The position numbers and the translations under genes are program-made. From Pseudomonadota bacterium (GTDB lineage Bacteria > Pseudomonadota > Gammaproteobacteria > Burkholderiales > Burkholderiaceae_C), in the NCBI GenBank assembly GCA_021845965.1, contig JAJZUZ010000001.1, positions 1 to 56,260 on the forward strand: a DNA stretch of 56,260 nucleotides, read 5' to 3'. The stretch's first letter is position 1. Each line of letters begins with the position of its first letter. Below are positions 33,204 to 44,035 of this stretch, piece by piece. Under the pieces are notes generated by a model. The model saw only the letters and a program-made list of their open reading frames with translations. It searched no databases and was not told the origin of the DNA.

Positions 33204-34720
33204 GCGTGCAGCTGCAGACCCCCGAGCAGGCCGCGCGCTGGCTCAAGGCCAGCGTGCACGGCACGCTGCAGACCGACAGCCGCAAGGTGGGCACGGGCGA
33301 CGGCTTCATTGCCTGGCCGGGGGCGGCGCGCGATGGCCGCCAGTTCGTCGCCGGTGCCCTGGCCCAGGGCGCCGCGGTCTGCCTGGTCGAGCGCCGCGGA
33401 GTCGGGCCCTACGCCTTTGCCGATGAGCGCATCGCGACCTACGAGGGACTGAAGGCCGCCAGCGGACCCATTGCGGCTGCCTACTACGAGCAGCCCTCGC
33501 AGCAGCTGGAGGTGCTGGCTGTGACCGGCACCAATGGCAAGACCTCCACGAGCTGGTGGCTGGCACAGGCGCTGTCGGCGCTGCAGCCGCCCGTCCCCTG
33601 CGGCCTGATCGGCACGCTGGGCGTGGGCCGCGCGCCTGTGCCCGGCGCGCAGGAAGAAGCCAGCGTGGTGAGCACCGGTCTCACCACCCCCGATCCGGTC
33701 CTGCTGCAGCAGACGCTGCGCCGCTTCGTCGATGAGGGGCTGGCCGCCTGTGCCATGGAGGCCTCCTCCATCGGCATCGAGGAACGGCGCCTGGATGGCA
33801 CGCGCATCCGCACCGCCATCTTCACCAATTTCACCCAGGACCATCTGGACTACCACGGCAGCATGGAGGCGTACTGGCGCGCCAAGGCGGCGCTGTTCGA
33901 CTGGCCGGGCCTGCGCGCCGCGGTTGTCAACGTGGACGACCCCAAAGGGCATGAACTCGCGGCAACCCTCGCCGGACGCGCGCTGGACCTGTGGACGGTG
34001 TCGCTGGGTGCCGACGCGGGCGCGCGCCTGACGGCGCGTGACATCCGCATGGGCGACCATGGCGTGCATTTCGACGTCTGCGAGGGCGCCGAGTGCCTGA
34101 CCCTTGAAACCCAGACGCTGGGTGACTACAACGTCAGCAATCTGCTGGGTGTGATTGCTGCCTTGCGCACGCTGGGTGTGCCGCTGGAGGCGGCGGTACA
34201 AGCCTGCCGCGTCCTGCACCCGGTGCCGGGGCGCATGGAATTCCAGGGCGGCGACGCCCTGCCGCTGGCGGTGGTGGACTATGCGCACACGCCCGACGCG
34301 CTGGCGCAGGTGCTGCGTGCACTGCGGCCGCTGGCGGCGCAGCGCGGCGGTCGCCTGTGGTGCGTGTTCAGCTGTGGTGGCGACCGCGACCCCATCAAGC
34401 GTCCGCTCATGGGCGCAGCGGCGGCTGCGCATGCGGACCAGATCGTGCTGACCAGCGACAACCCGCGCAGCGAGGACCCGCAGGCCATCGTGGCCCAGAT
34501 CCGTCCCGGCCTGGCGCAACATGGCGCTGTGCAGGTGGTGCTGGACCGCGCGCAGGCCATCGCGCACGCGCTGGCGCAGGCGCAGGCCGGCGACGTCGTG
34601 CTGGTGGCAGGCAAGGGGCACGAGGACTACCAGGAGTCGGCCGGCGTGCGCGTCCCGTTCTCGGACGGCCGCGAAGTGCGGCAGGCTCTGCAGGCCCGCA
34701 GCCGGGGATCGGCGGCATGA
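33200..34720 (+). CDS. murE: UDP-MurNAc-tripeptide synthetase (meso-DAP adding) MurE
   Basis: Adds meso-diaminopimelate to UDP-MurNAc-L-Ala-D-Glu in the cytosol. The 506-residue Mur ligase has the ATP loop TGTNGKTST, EASSIGIEERRLDG, the central FTQDHLDYHG, and the DNPR motif (SDNPRSED), which marks specificity for diaminopimelate rather than lysine. KGHEDYQE is near the end. The start is GTG 33200, overlapping the ftsI stop (GTGA). DapF, which makes its substrate, is encoded in this window. Confidence 0.96.
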   Translation: MSVQLQTPEQAARWLKASVHGTLQTDSRKVGTGDGFIAWPGAARDGRQFVAGALAQGAAVCLVERRGVGPYAFADERIATYEGLKAASGPIAAAYYEQPSQQLEVLAVTGTNGKTSTSWWLAQALSALQPPVPCGLIGTLGVGRAPVPGAQEEASVVSTGLTTPDPVLLQQTLRRFVDEGLAACAMEASSIGIEERRLDGTRIRTAIFTNFTQDHLDYHGSMEAYWRAKAALFDWPGLRAAVVNVDDPKGHELAATLAGRALDLWTVSLGADAGARLTARDIRMGDHGVHFDVCEGAECLTLETQTLGDYNVSNLLGVIAALRTLGVPLEAAVQACRVLHPVPGRMEFQGGDALPLAVVDYAHTPDALAQVLRALRPLAAQRGGRLWCVFSCGGDRDPIKRPLMGAAAAAHADQIVLTSDNPRSEDPQAIVAQIRPGLAQHGAVQVVLDRAQAIAHALAQAQAGDVVLVAGKGHEDYQESAGVRVPFSDGREVRQALQARSRGSAA

Positions 34721-36138
34721 GCGCATCCATCATGCTCACTCTGCAGCAAGCCCTGCCCTGGCTGGCCGATGCCCGTCTGGTGGGCGACGGCCTGGTGGGG
34801 GTGCAGCGCGTGCACAGCGACACGCGCACGCTGCAGCCGGGCGACCTGTTTGTGGCGCTCAGGGGCGAGCGCTTCGACGGCAACAGCTTCCTGCTGCAGG
34901 CCAGGGCGGCCGGCGCGGTGGCCGCCCTGTGCAGCGACGAGGCCGCCTTGCGTGCCAGTGGCTTGAGCGGCCTGGTGGTGCCCGACAGCAAGGCGGGCCT
35001 GGGCCAGCTGGCCATCGGCTGGCGCGCGCAGTTCAAGGTGCCACTGATCGCCGTTACCGGCAGCAACGGCAAGACCACGGTGACGCAGATGATCGCCGCC
35101 ATCCTGCGCGCCTGGAAGCCGCAGGCCACGCTGGCCACCGAAGGCAATCTGAACAACGACATCGGCGTCCCGCTCACGATCCTGCGCCTGCGCGCGTCGC
35201 ACGAGGTGGCGGTGGTGGAGCTCGGCATGAACCACCCGGGGGAGATTGCCGCGCTGGCGACCATTGCGCAGCCGACGGTGGCGCTGGTGAACAATGCGCA
35301 GCGCGAGCACCAGGAATTCATGGCCACCATCGAGGCGGTGGCGCGCGAGAACGGCGCCGTGATTGAAGCGCTGGGTGGCAGCGGTACCGCGGTCTACCCG
35401 GCGGACGACGCCTACAGCCCGCTGTGGCATGAGCTGGCGGCCAGCCGCGCGCAGCTGACCTTCGCCATCACGGGGCAGCCAGGCGCTGCCGACGTGCAGG
35501 GTGAGGTGCCGGCCTGGACGGGCGCGGCCTGGCAGGTGCGCGCGCGGACGCCCGCGGGGGCGTTGAGCTACACCCTGCGCGTGGCGGGCCTGCACAACGT
35601 GAAGAACTCGCTGGCCGCTGCGGCCTGTGCCCTGGCGGCCGGCGTGCCGCTGGCGTACATCGCGCAGGGACTGGAGGCCTTCGAGCCCGTGAAAGGGCGT
35701 TCGCGCGCACTGGTCCTGCAGCTGGGCGGCCGTGCACTGACGCTGGTGGATGACAGCTACAACGCCAACCCCGACTCTGTGCGTGCCGCCATCGACGTGC
35801 TCGCCGGCCTGCCGGGGCCGCGCCTGCTGGTGCTGGGCGACATGGGCGAGGTGGGCAATGAAGGTCCGCGCTTTCATGCCGAGGTCGGTGCCTATGCGCG
35901 CGAGCGCGGCATCGAGCATCTGTATGCCCTGGGAGAGCAGAGTGCCGAGGCCGTGCAGAGCTACGGCGCCGGCCGCCATTTCGCCGACATCGACAGCCTG
36001 AATGACGCGGCAATGCAGCTGCTGCCGCGGGTCGCCAGCGTGCTGGTCAAGGGCTCGCGCTTCATGCGCATGGAGCGCGTGGTGCAGGCGGTGAGCGCGT
36101 ACGCCGAACAGAACAAGGACGAACATCATGCTGCCTAG
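34717..36138 (+). CDS. murF: UDP-MurNAc-tripeptide:D-Ala-D-Ala ligase MurF
   Basis: Completes the pentapeptide by adding D-Ala-D-Ala. The 473-residue Mur ligase has an N-terminal substrate domain ([24 protein letters not shown]), the ATP loop [10 protein letters not shown], the central [11 protein letters not shown] and NAQREHQEF, and C-terminal [13 protein letters not shown] and [10 protein letters not shown]. Length is close to E. coli (452). It starts at ATG 34717 in a four-base overlap with murE and overlaps mraY by 11 bases. Confidence 0.96.
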   Translation: MSASIMLTLQQALPWLADARLVGDGLVGVQRVHSDTRTLQPGDLFVALRGERFDGNSFLLQARAAGAVAALCSDEAALRASGLSGLVVPDSKAGLGQLAIGWRAQFKVPLIAVTGSNGKTTVTQMIAAILRAWKPQATLATEGNLNNDIGVPLTILRLRASHEVAVVELGMNHPGEIAALATIAQPTVALVNNAQREHQEFMATIEAVARENGAVIEALGGSGTAVYPADDAYSPLWHELAASRAQLTFAITGQPGAADVQGEVPAWTGAAWQVRARTPAGALSYTLRVAGLHNVKNSLAAAACALAAGVPLAYIAQGLEAFEPVKGRSRALVLQLGGRALTLVDDSYNANPDSVRAAIDVLAGLPGPRLLVLGDMGEVGNEGPRFHAEVGAYARERGIEHLYALGEQSAEAVQSYGAGRHFADIDSLNDAAMQLLPRVASVLVKGSRFMRMERVVQAVSAYAEQNKDEHHAA

Positions 36139-37306
36139 CCTGGCCCAGTGGCTTCAGACCCTCTCACCCGAATTCGGCTTCTTCCGGGTGTTTCAGTACC
36201 TGACCTTCCGCGCCGTCATGGCCGCCGTGACCTCCCTGCTGATCGGTCTGGTCGCCGGCCCCTATGTGATCCGTCGTCTGACCGAGCTGAAGATCGGCCA
36301 GCCCGTGCGTGGCTACGGCATGCAGACCCACCTGTCCAAGAGCGGGACCCCCACCATGGGCGGCGTGCTCATCCTGCTGGCCATCGGCATCTCGACCCTG
36401 CTGTGGTTCGACTGGTCCAACCGCTTCGTGTGGATCGTGCTGCTGGTGACCCTGGGCTTCGGCGCCATCGGCTGGGTCGATGACTGGCGCAAGGTGGTCA
36501 ACAAGGACCCCGAAGGGATGCGCTCGCGCGAAAAGTATTTGTGGCAGTCGGTGATCGGCCTGATCGCCGCCTTCTATCTCGTCTTCTCGATTTCCGGCAG
36601 CAGCAACCAGGGCGTGTGGGAGCTTTTCATGACCTGGGTCCGGTCGGGTTTCTCGGTCGAACTGCCGGCGAAAGCCGGCCTGCTGCTTCCTTTCTTCAAA
36701 CAGGTCAGCTACCCCCTGGGCGTGATCGGCTTCGTCATACTGACCTACCTGGTCATCGTCGGCGCCAGCAACGCGGTGAACCTGACCGACGGCCTGGACG
36801 GCCTGGCCATCATGCCGGTGGTCATGGTGGGCTCGGCGCTGGGCGTGTTCGCCTACGTGACCGGCAGCGCGGTCTATTCCAAATACCTGTTCTTCCCGCA
36901 CATCCCCGGTTCGGGCGAAGTGCTTATCTTCTGCTCGGCCATGGCCGGCGCCGGGCTCGCCTTCCTGTGGTTCAACACCCATCCGGCCCAGGTCTTCATG
37001 GGCGACGTCGGCGCGCTGGCGCTGGGCGCAGCGTTGGGCACGATTGCCGTCATCGTGCGGCAGGAGATCGTGCTGGCCATCATGGGTGGCATCTTTGTGG
37101 TCGAGGCTCTGTCGGTGATGCTGCAGGTCTCGTATTTCAAGTACACGAAACGTAAATACGGCGAGGGCCGGCGCATCCTGAAGATGGCGCCGCTGCACCA
37201 CCACTTCGAGAAGAGTGGCTGGAAGGAGACGCAGGTGGTGGTGCGCTTCTGGATCATCACCATGCTGCTGTGCCTCGTCGGTCTGTCGACCCTGAAATTG
37301 CGATGA
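36128..37306 (+). CDS. mraY: Phospho-MurNAc-pentapeptide transferase MraY
   Basis: Inner-membrane enzyme that makes lipid I from UDP-MurNAc-pentapeptide and undecaprenyl phosphate. The 392-residue protein has about ten membrane segments and the catalytic motifs of the family: GTPTMGG, DDWRKV (aspartate pair), [14 protein letters not shown], and the cytoplasmic histidine motif [13 protein letters not shown]. The family is ~360 residues; a slightly long insert lies around [19 protein letters not shown]. The ATG lies inside the end of murF; the stop overlaps murD by four bases. Confidence 0.97.
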   Translation: MLPSLAQWLQTLSPEFGFFRVFQYLTFRAVMAAVTSLLIGLVAGPYVIRRLTELKIGQPVRGYGMQTHLSKSGTPTMGGVLILLAIGISTLLWFDWSNRFVWIVLLVTLGFGAIGWVDDWRKVVNKDPEGMRSREKYLWQSVIGLIAAFYLVFSISGSSNQGVWELFMTWVRSGFSVELPAKAGLLLPFFKQVSYPLGVIGFVILTYLVIVGASNAVNLTDGLDGLAIMPVVMVGSALGVFAYVTGSAVYSKYLFFPHIPGSGEVLIFCSAMAGAGLAFLWFNTHPAQVFMGDVGALALGAALGTIAVIVRQEIVLAIMGGIFVVEALSVMLQVSYFKYTKRKYGEGRRILKMAPLHHHFEKSGWKETQVVVRFWIITMLLCLVGLSTLKLR

Positions 37307-39192
37307 ATGTGAACGAACCTGACGATCCCAGCGACATCCCGACGCAGCCGCCCTACGAGGAGCCGGCGGAGCAGGTGTCGCTGCCGCCGTCCGAGCCCGC
37401 GGCGGAAGATGCGCCGCAGTTGCCGGCGCAAGAGCCGGTTCCAGCGTCTGCGCCGCCAGGGGCCACCCCACAGCCCGCGGCGCCCGGCAAGGGCGCTGCC
37501 CGTCCCTTGCCCGAGACCTTGACGGCCGCGCGCGATGCCGCCGCCTTTGTCGCGCAGCTCTTTGCCGAGGCCCACGTGCCGGAGCCGACACCCTCCGCCA
37601 CGGCCGAGCCCGGATCGGCGCCAGTGCAGGAGGCCGATGCGGGCGCCGACGAAGCGACAGAGGCGCAGGAGCCTGGGGCCGAGCCGGTGGTGTCGCCGCT
37701 GAAGGACCAGCACGTGCTGGTCCTGGGCCTGGGTGCTTCGGGGCTGGCCATGACGCGCTGGTGCGTGCGCCAGGGCGCGCGGGTGACGGTGGTCGACACG
37801 CGCGAGGCGCCGCCGCAGCTGGCGCAGCTGCGGGCCGAGTTGCCGCAGGTGACCTTCCGTGCCGGCGCCTTCGAGCCCGGCCTGATCGAGGGGCAGGACA
37901 TCCGCGCTGTCTTCAAGAGCCCGGGCCTGTCGCCAGCCGCCGTCGCGCCGCTCTGGCAGGCGGCGCAGGCCATCGGCCTGTGGGTCGGCGGCGAGCTGGA
38001 CCTGTTCGCGCGTGCGCTGCGCGACCTGCAGACCGAGCGCGGCTACGCGCCCAGGGTGCTTGCGGTCACCGGCACGAACGGCAAGACAACCACCACGGCG
38101 CTGACCGGCCAGCTGGTGGCGCAGGCCGGCAAGACGGTGGCGGTGGCGGGCAATATCGGCCCGAATCTGCTGGACGTGCTGACGCAACATCTCGATACCG
38201 GCACCCTGCCGGAGGTCTGGGTGCTGGAACTGTCGAGCTTCCAGCTCGAGGGCGCGCAGGGCTTTGAGCCCACCGCGGCCGTGGTGCTGAACGTCACGCA
38301 GGATCATCTGGATTGGCACGGCAGCATGGAGGCCTACGCGGCGGCCAAGGCGCGCATCTTCGGCAGCAAAGGGCTGCTGGTGCTCAACCGTGACGACCCG
38401 GCGGTGATGGCCATGCTGCCCGAGCCGGTGCGCGTCAAGCTGCAGAAGCCGCAGTGGCGCGACTACGTGAGCTTTGGCGCCGAGATGCCGCAGCGGCCGG
38501 GCGACTACGGCATCGAGATCGTCAACGGCATGGCCTGGCTGGTGCGGGCGATGGAAGCCGACGAGACGCAAAAACGCAAGCGCGGTGAAGAGGTGGAACT
38601 CTTCATCCAGCGGCTGATGCCGGCTGGTGCCCTGCGCATCCGCGGCCGCCACAATGCCACCAATGCACTCGCCGCCCTGGCACTGGCGCAGGCGGCCGGC
38701 TGCACGCTGGCCCCCATGCTCTATGGCCTGCGCGAATACCGCGGCGAGCCGCACCGTGTGGAGCCGGTCGCCATGGTGCGCGAGGTCGAATATTTCGACG
38801 ACAGCAAGGGCACCAATGTCGGCGCCACGGTGGCGGCGCTGACCGGGCTGGGCGCCGAGCGGCGGGTTGTCGTCATTCTCGGCGGTGACGGCAAGGGGCA
38901 GGACTTCGCGCCGCTCTATGGCCCGGTGCAGCGCTATGCGCGCGCCGTCGTGCTGATCGGCCGCGATGGGCCGGCCATCCGGGCCGCCGTACAGGGCACC
39001 GGCGTGCCCCTGTTCGACGCGGCCACCTTGCCCGAAGCGGTGGCTATTGCGCAGGCCCAGGCGCAGCCGGGCGATGCCGTACTGCTGTCACCGGCCTGTG
39101 CCAGCTTTGACATGTTCGACAACTACGAGCACCGCGCGCGTGTCTTCGTCGCAGCGGTCCAGGCGATCTCCGACGAGGGAGGGCTGGCGTGA
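37303..39192 (+). CDS. murD: UDP-MurNAc-L-Ala:D-Glu ligase MurD with long N-terminal extension
   Basis: Adds D-glutamate to UDP-MurNAc-L-Ala. The canonical enzyme begins near residue 133 with [17 protein letters not shown] and carries [59 protein letters not shown] and [16 protein letters not shown]. In front lie ~132 acidic, proline/alanine-rich residues, apparently disordered apart from a helix around 70-90. Total length is 629 against 438 in E. coli; a charged insert ([14 protein letters not shown]) adds more. The start is fixed by the four-base overlap with mraY. No in-frame start near residue 130 with a Shine-Dalgarno was seen. Confidence 0.95.
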   Translation: MNVNEPDDPSDIPTQPPYEEPAEQVSLPPSEPAAEDAPQLPAQEPVPASAPPGATPQPAAPGKGAARPLPETLTAARDAAAFVAQLFAEAHVPEPTPSATAEPGSAPVQEADAGADEATEAQEPGAEPVVSPLKDQHVLVLGLGASGLAMTRWCVRQGARVTVVDTREAPPQLAQLRAELPQVTFRAGAFEPGLIEGQDIRAVFKSPGLSPAAVAPLWQAAQAIGLWVGGELDLFARALRDLQTERGYAPRVLAVTGTNGKTTTTALTGQLVAQAGKTVAVAGNIGPNLLDVLTQHLDTGTLPEVWVLELSSFQLEGAQGFEPTAAVVLNVTQDHLDWHGSMEAYAAAKARIFGSKGLLVLNRDDPAVMAMLPEPVRVKLQKPQWRDYVSFGAEMPQRPGDYGIEIVNGMAWLVRAMEADETQKRKRGEEVELFIQRLMPAGALRIRGRHNATNALAALALAQAAGCTLAPMLYGLREYRGEPHRVEPVAMVREVEYFDDSKGTNVGATVAALTGLGAERRVVVILGGDGKGQDFAPLYGPVQRYARAVVLIGRDGPAIRAAVQGTGVPLFDAATLPEAVAIAQAQAQPGDAVLLSPACASFDMFDNYEHRARVFVAAVQAISDEGGLA

Positions 39193-40439
39193 CGGCCGTC
39201 GTGCAACGCATCCGTGGCTGGTTCGGCGGCGCGCCCGCGAGCGATGCCCTGCCGGTGCGCCTGGGGCCGCACGCCCTCGGGCGCAGCGGCAGCCAGCCGG
39301 TGCGGCTGTCGGATTTCGATCACGCGCTGATCTGGGTGGTGGTGGCCCTGCTGGCCTGGGGCCTGGTCATGGTGTACTCGGCCTCCATTGCCTTGCCGGA
39401 CAACCCCAAGTTCGCCCGCTACGCCCACACGCACTTCCTCAGCCGGCACCTGTTCTCGCTGGCGGTGGCCTTTGTGGCGGCGCTCATCGCCTTTCAGCTG
39501 CCGATGGCCAAGTGGGAGAAATACGCCCCCTGGCTGCTGGTGGTGGCGCTGCTCTTGCTGGTGGCGGTCTTGATCCCCGGGGTGGGCAAGGGCGTCAATG
39601 GCGCACGCCGCTGGATCTTCCTGGGCGTGATGAACTTCCAGCCCTCCGAGCTGGCCAAGCTGGCCGTGCTGCTCTACGCGGCCGACTACATGGTGCGCAA
39701 GATGGACGTGAAGGAACATTTCTTCCGTGCCGTCGCGCCCATGGGCGCCGCGGTGGCGGTGATCGGACTGCTGCTGCTGGCCGAACCCGACATGGGCGCT
39801 TTCATGGTGATCGCCGTGATCGCCATGGGTATCCTGTTCCTGGGCGGCGTGAACGCGCGCATGTTCTTCCTGATCGCCACCATCCTGCTGGTGGCCTTCG
39901 TGCTGATGATCGCCATGAGCGAGTGGCGGCGGGAACGCATCTTTGCCTACCTCAACCCCTGGGACGAGAAGGCCACCCTGGGCAAGGGTTACCAGCTCTC
40001 GCACTCGCTCATCGCCATCGGGCGCGGCCAGATTTTTGGCGTCGGGCTGGGGGGCAGCGTGGAGAAGCTGCACTGGCTGCCCGAAGCGCACACCGACTTC
40101 CTGCTCGCCGTCATCGGCGAGGAGTTCGGCCTGCTGGGGGTGCTCACCGTCATCGTGCTTTTCCTCTGGCTGACGCGCCGCGTCATGCACATTGGCCGCC
40201 AGGCCATTGCGCTGGACCGCGTCTTCGCCGGCCTGGTGGCGCAGGGCGTGGGCGTATGGATGGGTTTCCAGGCCTTCATCAACATGGGCGTGAACCTGGG
40301 CGCCCTGCCGACCAAGGGCCTGACCCTGCCTTTCATGAGCTACGGCGGTTCGGCCATCCTGATGAACATGGTGGCGGTGGCCATCGTGCTGCGGATTGAT
40401 TATGAAAACAGACAGCTCATGCACGGAGGCCGGGCATGA
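39189..40439 (+). CDS. ftsW: Septal peptidoglycan glycosyltransferase FtsW
   Basis: SEDS-family polymerase that works with FtsI at the septum. The 416-residue protein has an N-terminal ~45-residue cytoplasmic stretch, about ten membrane segments and the SEDS signatures: [80 protein letters not shown] (motif region only) and [15 protein letters not shown]. The start is GTG 39189 in a four-base overlap with murD. The last codons (QLMHGGRA) lie in the first copy of a tandem duplication that continues to murG. Confidence 0.96.
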   Translation: MTAVVQRIRGWFGGAPASDALPVRLGPHALGRSGSQPVRLSDFDHALIWVVVALLAWGLVMVYSASIALPDNPKFARYAHTHFLSRHLFSLAVAFVAALIAFQLPMAKWEKYAPWLLVVALLLLVAVLIPGVGKGVNGARRWIFLGVMNFQPSELAKLAVLLYAADYMVRKMDVKEHFFRAVAPMGAAVAVIGLLLLAEPDMGAFMVIAVIAMGILFLGGVNARMFFLIATILLVAFVLMIAMSEWRRERIFAYLNPWDEKATLGKGYQLSHSLIAIGRGQIFGVGLGGSVEKLHWLPEAHTDFLLAVIGEEFGLLGVLTVIVLFLWLTRRVMHIGRQAIALDRVFAGLVAQGVGVWMGFQAFINMGVNLGALPTKGLTLPFMSYGGSAILMNMVAVAIVLRIDYENRQLMHGGRA

Positions 40440-40450
40440 GCTGTCTGTTT
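40406..40450 (+). promoter_or_regulatory. Perfect 16-bp hairpin at the ftsW stop, SD in the loop
   Basis: AAACAGACAGCTCATG at 40406-40421 is the exact reverse complement of CATGAGCTGTCTGTTT at 40435-40450. The 13-base loop contains GGAGG, and the 3' arm contains the ftsW TGA and the next ATG (40436). CTGTTT at 40445-40450 can instead pair with AAACAG at 40456-40461, which gives a mutually exclusive structure. Confidence 0.65.
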
Positions 40451-40614
40451 CACCAAAACAGGGCACAGCGCGCAGCGCGGCATGACGCGGCACGCGGCGT
40501 GGCTCATGCACGGAGGCCGGACATGAGTTGTCTGTTTCAACAGAACCGGCACGGCGCGCAGCGCTGCAGGGTGCGGCACGCGCCATGGCTGATGCATGGG
40601 GGGCGCTCATGAGC
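40416..40614 (+). repeat. Imperfect tandem duplication (87-bp period) at the ftsW/murG border
   Basis: Unit 1 is 40416-40502 and unit 2 is 40503-40588; a partial third copy begins at 40589. The first 37 bases of units 1 and 2 differ at two positions. Each copy carries a (C)TCATGCA...GGAGG-like...ATGAG module, so start sites occur at 40436, 40523 and 40609 (murG). Confidence 0.85.
40436..40612 (+). CDS. 58-codon ORF of two 29-residue repeats between ftsW and murG
   Basis: Starts with an ATG overlapping the ftsW stop (ATGA) and ends with a TGA overlapping the murG ATG (ATGA). The product is two 29-residue repeats beginning [16 protein letters not shown] and [16 protein letters not shown]. It is basic, with Arg/His/Cys, and ends LMHGGRS, which echoes the FtsW tail LMHGGRA. 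It appears to have arisen by duplication of the ftsW-murG junction. GGAGG lies before each internal ATG. A real peptide function is unproven; a role in passing ribosomes to murG, or in tuning MurG level, is plausible. Confidence 0.5.
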   Translation: MSCLFHQNRAQRAARHDAARGVAHARRPDMSCLFQQNRHGAQRCRVRHAPWLMHGGRS

Positions 40615-41670
40615 AAGTGCGCACTCGTGATGGCCGGGGGCACGGGGGGGCACATCTTCCCGGGGCTAGCCGTCGCCGAGGCCTTGCGGGCAAAAGGCTG
40701 GCGCGTGCACTGGCTGGGCAACGCCCGGGGCATGGAGGGCAAGCTGGTGCCGCCGCGCGGCTTTGCCTTCGAGAGCATCGAATTCGGTGGTGTGCGCGGC
40801 AAGGGGCCGCTCACACTGGCCCTGCTGCCGCTGCGTCTGCTCAAGGCCTTCTGGCAGAGCCTCCGCGTGGTGCGACGGGTGAGGCCGGATGTGGTGATCG
40901 GCCTGGGCGGTTACATCACCTTCCCGGGCGGCCTGATGGGCGTGCTGCTGGGCAAGCCGCTGGTGTTGCACGAGCAGAACTCTGTCGCCGGCCTGGCCAA
41001 CAAGGTACTGGCCGGTGTGGCCGATCGCGTGTTCACGGCCTTCCCCGATGTGTTGAAAAAAGCGCGCTGGGTGGGCAATCCCCTGCGAGCCGCGTTCCTA
41101 CAGCAGGACGTACCGGCGGCGCGCTTTGCCGGCCGCAGCGGGCCGCTGCGTCTGCTGGTGGTGGGGGGCAGCCTCGGCGCGAAAGCCCTGAACGAGGTCG
41201 TGCCGCGCGCCCTGGCTCTGATCCCGGTCGAGCAGCGGCCCCAGGTGCTGCACCAGAGCGGCGCGGCACAGATCGATGCGCTGCGGGCGAACTACCAGGC
41301 GGCCGGCGTCGACGCGGAGCTCACGCCTTTCATCGAGGACACCGCCTCCGCCTTTGCCGACGCGGACCTGATCGTCTGCCGCGCCGGTGCCAGCACGGTG
41401 ACGGAAATTGCCGCCGTGGGCGCCGCGGCCATCTTCGTGCCCTTTCCCGCCGCGGTGGACGACCACCAGACGACCAACGCCCGCTTCCTGGTCGACCGCG
41501 GTGCCGGCCTGCTGCTGCCCCAGCAGGACATGACGCCGGAACGGCTGGCGCGCCTGCTGCAGAAGGCCGACCGCAACACGCTGCTGCAGTGGGCCCACCA
41601 GGCACGCCAGCTGGCCAGGACGGACGCCACCGATCAGGTGGCTGCCGCATGCGAGGAGCTCGCATCATGA
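40609..41670 (+). CDS. murG: Lipid II synthase (GlcNAc transferase) MurG
   Basis: Peripheral membrane GT28 enzyme that adds GlcNAc to lipid I. The 353-residue protein has the first glycine loop [57 protein letters not shown], and the nucleotide-sugar site [15 protein letters not shown] and [14 protein letters not shown]. Length matches the family. ATG 40609 is chosen because it starts right before the glycine loop and has GGGGGG five bases upstream; frames open further upstream run through the tandem duplication. The stop overlaps murC by four bases. Confidence 0.96.
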   Translation: MSKCALVMAGGTGGHIFPGLAVAEALRAKGWRVHWLGNARGMEGKLVPPRGFAFESIEFGGVRGKGPLTLALLPLRLLKAFWQSLRVVRRVRPDVVIGLGGYITFPGGLMGVLLGKPLVLHEQNSVAGLANKVLAGVADRVFTAFPDVLKKARWVGNPLRAAFLQQDVPAARFAGRSGPLRLLVVGGSLGAKALNEVVPRALALIPVEQRPQVLHQSGAAQIDALRANYQAAGVDAELTPFIEDTASAFADADLIVCRAGASTVTEIAAVGAAAIFVPFPAAVDDHQTTNARFLVDRGAGLLLPQQDMTPERLARLLQKADRNTLLQWAHQARQLARTDATDQVAAACEELAS

Positions 41671-43082
41671 AACACGCCATCAAGCACATTCACTTTGTAG
41701 GCCTGGGCGGCGCCGGCATGTCGGGTATCGCCGAAGTGCTGCACAACCTGGGCTACATGATCTCCGGCTCCGACCTGGCCGAGAGCGCCACGCTCAGGCG
41801 TCTGGCCTCGCTGGGTATCAAGACCTGCGTCGGCCACGCGGCCGCCCACATCGCCGGTGCCGACGCGGTGGTGACCTCCACCGCCGTGAAGCCGGACAAC
41901 CCCGAGGTACTGGCTGCGCGGGAGAGGAGGATCCCCATCGTGCCGCGCGCCGTGATGCTGGCTGAGCTGATGCGCCTGAAGCAGGGCATCGCCATTGCCG
42001 GCACGCACGGCAAGACCACCACGACTAGCCTGGTGGCCAGTGTGCTGGCCGAGGCCGGTCTGGACCCGACCTTCGTGATCGGCGGACGCCTCAACAGCGC
42101 CGGTGCCAACGCGCGGCTGGGCAGCGGCGACTACATCGTGGTCGAGGCCGACGAGAGCGACGCCTCCTTCCTCAATCTGCTGCCGGTGATGGCCATCGTG
42201 ACCAATATCGATGCCGATCACATGGAGACCTACGGGCATGACTTTGCGCGCCTGAAGCAGGCTTTCGTCGACTTCCTGCATCGCATGCCCTTCTACGGCA
42301 CGGCCATCCTGTGCACCGACGACGCGGCGGTGTGCGAGATCGTGCCCCAGGTCAACTGCCCCATCACGAGCTACGGCTTCAACGAGGGCGCGCAGGTGCG
42401 CGCCGTCAACGTGCGCGCGGTGGATGGCCAGATGCATTTCACGGTGCAGCGGCGCAATGGCGTCGTGCTGCCGGACCTGGACGTGGTACTCAACCTGGCG
42501 GGGCGGCACAACGTGCTCAATGCGCTGTCGGCCATTGCGGTGGCGGCCGAGCTGGACATTCCCGACGCGGCGCTGTGCAAGGCCCTGGCCGAATTCAAGG
42601 GTGTGGGCCGGCGCTTCCAGCGCTACGGCGACGTCAGCGCGAAGGACGGCGGCACGTTCACCTTGATCGACGACTACGGCCACCACCCGGTGGAGATGGC
42701 AGCCACGCTGGCGGCGGCGCGCGGTGCTTTTCCGGGCCGGCGCCTGGTGCTGGCCTTCCAGCCGCACCGCTACACCCGTACGCGCGACTGTTTCGAGGAC
42801 TTCGTCAAGGTGATCGGCGAGGCCGATGCCGTTCTGCTGGCCGAAGTCTACGCCGCAGGCGAGGCGCCCATCGTGGCAGCCGACGGACGCAGCCTGACCC
42901 GCGCGCTGCGTGTGGCGGGCCGGGTGGAGCCGGTGTTCGTGGACGACATCGCGGCCATGCCGCAGGCCATTCTGGACAACGCACGCGGCGGCGACGTCGT
43001 CATGTGCATGGGGGCCGGCTCCATCGGGGGTGTGCCGGCCAAGGTGGCGGAGCTGCAGGCGCAGCTCTCGGGCAAGAAGTGA
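41667..43082 (+). CDS. murC: UDP-MurNAc:L-alanine ligase MurC
   Basis: First Mur ligase of the pathway, in the cytosol. The 471-residue protein shows [24 protein letters not shown], the ATP loop [62 protein letters not shown] and [11 protein letters not shown]. Length is close to E. coli (491). The start overlaps murG by four bases. In pathway order it acts before MurD, MurE and MurF, all encoded upstream in this cluster. Confidence 0.97.
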   Translation: MKHAIKHIHFVGLGGAGMSGIAEVLHNLGYMISGSDLAESATLRRLASLGIKTCVGHAAAHIAGADAVVTSTAVKPDNPEVLAARERRIPIVPRAVMLAELMRLKQGIAIAGTHGKTTTTSLVASVLAEAGLDPTFVIGGRLNSAGANARLGSGDYIVVEADESDASFLNLLPVMAIVTNIDADHMETYGHDFARLKQAFVDFLHRMPFYGTAILCTDDAAVCEIVPQVNCPITSYGFNEGAQVRAVNVRAVDGQMHFTVQRRNGVVLPDLDVVLNLAGRHNVLNALSAIAVAAELDIPDAALCKALAEFKGVGRRFQRYGDVSAKDGGTFTLIDDYGHHPVEMAATLAAARGAFPGRRLVLAFQPHRYTRTRDCFEDFVKVIGEADAVLLAEVYAAGEAPIVAADGRSLTRALRVAGRVEPVFVDDIAAMPQAILDNARGGDVVMCMGAGSIGGVPAKVAELQAQLSGKK

Positions 43083-44035
43083 GTGAGGATCAAGTGAATC
43101 TCGGAAAAGTTGCCGTGCTGATGGGGGGCTCCTCTGCCGAGCGTGACATCTCCATCATGTCGGGCACGGGCGTGCTCAAGGCGCTGCAGTCGCGCGGCGT
43201 GGATGCGCATGCCTTCGACCCGGCGCAGCGCGACCTGGGTGAGCTCAAGCGCGAGGGCTTTGCGCGCTGCTTCATTGCCCTGCATGGGCGTTTCGGCGAG
43301 GACGGCACGGTCCAGGGCGCGCTCGAGCTGCTGGGCATTCCCTACACCGGCTCCGGCGTCATGGCCTCGGCCATCGCCATCGACAAGGTCATGACCAAGC
43401 GCATCTGGCTGGCCGAGGGTCTGCCCACACCGCAGTGGCGCAAGGTGGCCAGCGCGGCCGCCACGCGCGCCGCCTTCGCCGAGCTGGGGGCGCCCATGAT
43501 CGTCAAGCCGGCGCGCGAGGGCTCGTCCATCGGCCTGAGCAAGGTCATGTCCCTCGAGGAGTGCGACGCTGCCTATGCGCGCGCCGCCAAGGAGGACGCG
43601 CAGGTGCTGTGCGAGCAGTTCGTCAGCGGCGAGGAAGTGACGGTGCCGGTGCTGGGCAGCGGTGCCCAGGCGCGCGCGCTGCCGGTGATCCGCATCGTGG
43701 CGCCGGGCGGCAACTACGACTACCAGAACAAGTACTTCACCGACGACACGCAATACCTCGTACCCTGCGGCCTGCCCGCAGGCGAAGAGGAGAAGATCCA
43801 GGCGCTGGTGCTGCAGGCTTTCCAGGTCCTGGGTTGCCGCGGCTGGGCGCGTGCCGACGTGATGATCGATGCCCGCACGCGCCAGCCTTACCTGTTGGAG
43901 ATCAACACCGCGCCGGGCATGACCGGGCATTCGCTGGTACCCATGTCGGCGCGCGCGGCCGGTATCAGCTACGAGGATCTGTGCGTGCTGCTGCTGCAGA
44001 ACGCCGCGCTCGATCATGGAGGCAAGCCGACATGA
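43079..44035 (+). CDS. ddlB: D-alanine--D-alanine ligase
   Basis: ATP-grasp enzyme that makes the D-Ala-D-Ala used by MurF. The 318-residue protein has [46 protein letters not shown], the ATP-binding [13 protein letters not shown], and the C-terminal metal-ligand strand [24 protein letters not shown] 43079 is preferred because it forms the GTGA overlap seen at nearly every junction in this cluster. GTG 43094 (five codons later) has a better Shine-Dalgarno (GAGGA) and is a real alternative. The stop overlaps ftsQ. Confidence 0.95.
   Translation: MSEDQVNLGKVAVLMGGSSAERDISIMSGTGVLKALQSRGVDAHAFDPAQRDLGELKREGFARCFIALHGRFGEDGTVQGALELLGIPYTGSGVMASAIAIDKVMTKRIWLAEGLPTPQWRKVASAAATRAAFAELGAPMIVKPAREGSSIGLSKVMSLEECDAAYARAAKEDAQVLCEQFVSGEEVTVPVLGSGAQARALPVIRIVAPGGNYDYQNKYFTDDTQYLVPCGLPAGEEEKIQALVLQAFQVLGCRGWARADVMIDARTRQPYLLEINTAPGMTGHSLVPMSARAAGISYEDLCVLLLQNAALDHGGKPT

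Noticed and set aside
40528-40608. Longer murG start giving 27 extra residues
   Set aside because: The extra part lies in the tandem duplication and precedes the conserved glycine loop; ATG 40609 has its own Shine-Dalgarno.
40416-40614. CRISPR-like array at the ftsW/murG repeat
   Set aside because: There are only two full units plus a partial third, the whole unit repeats rather than short repeats with unique spacers, and it is coding in frame.
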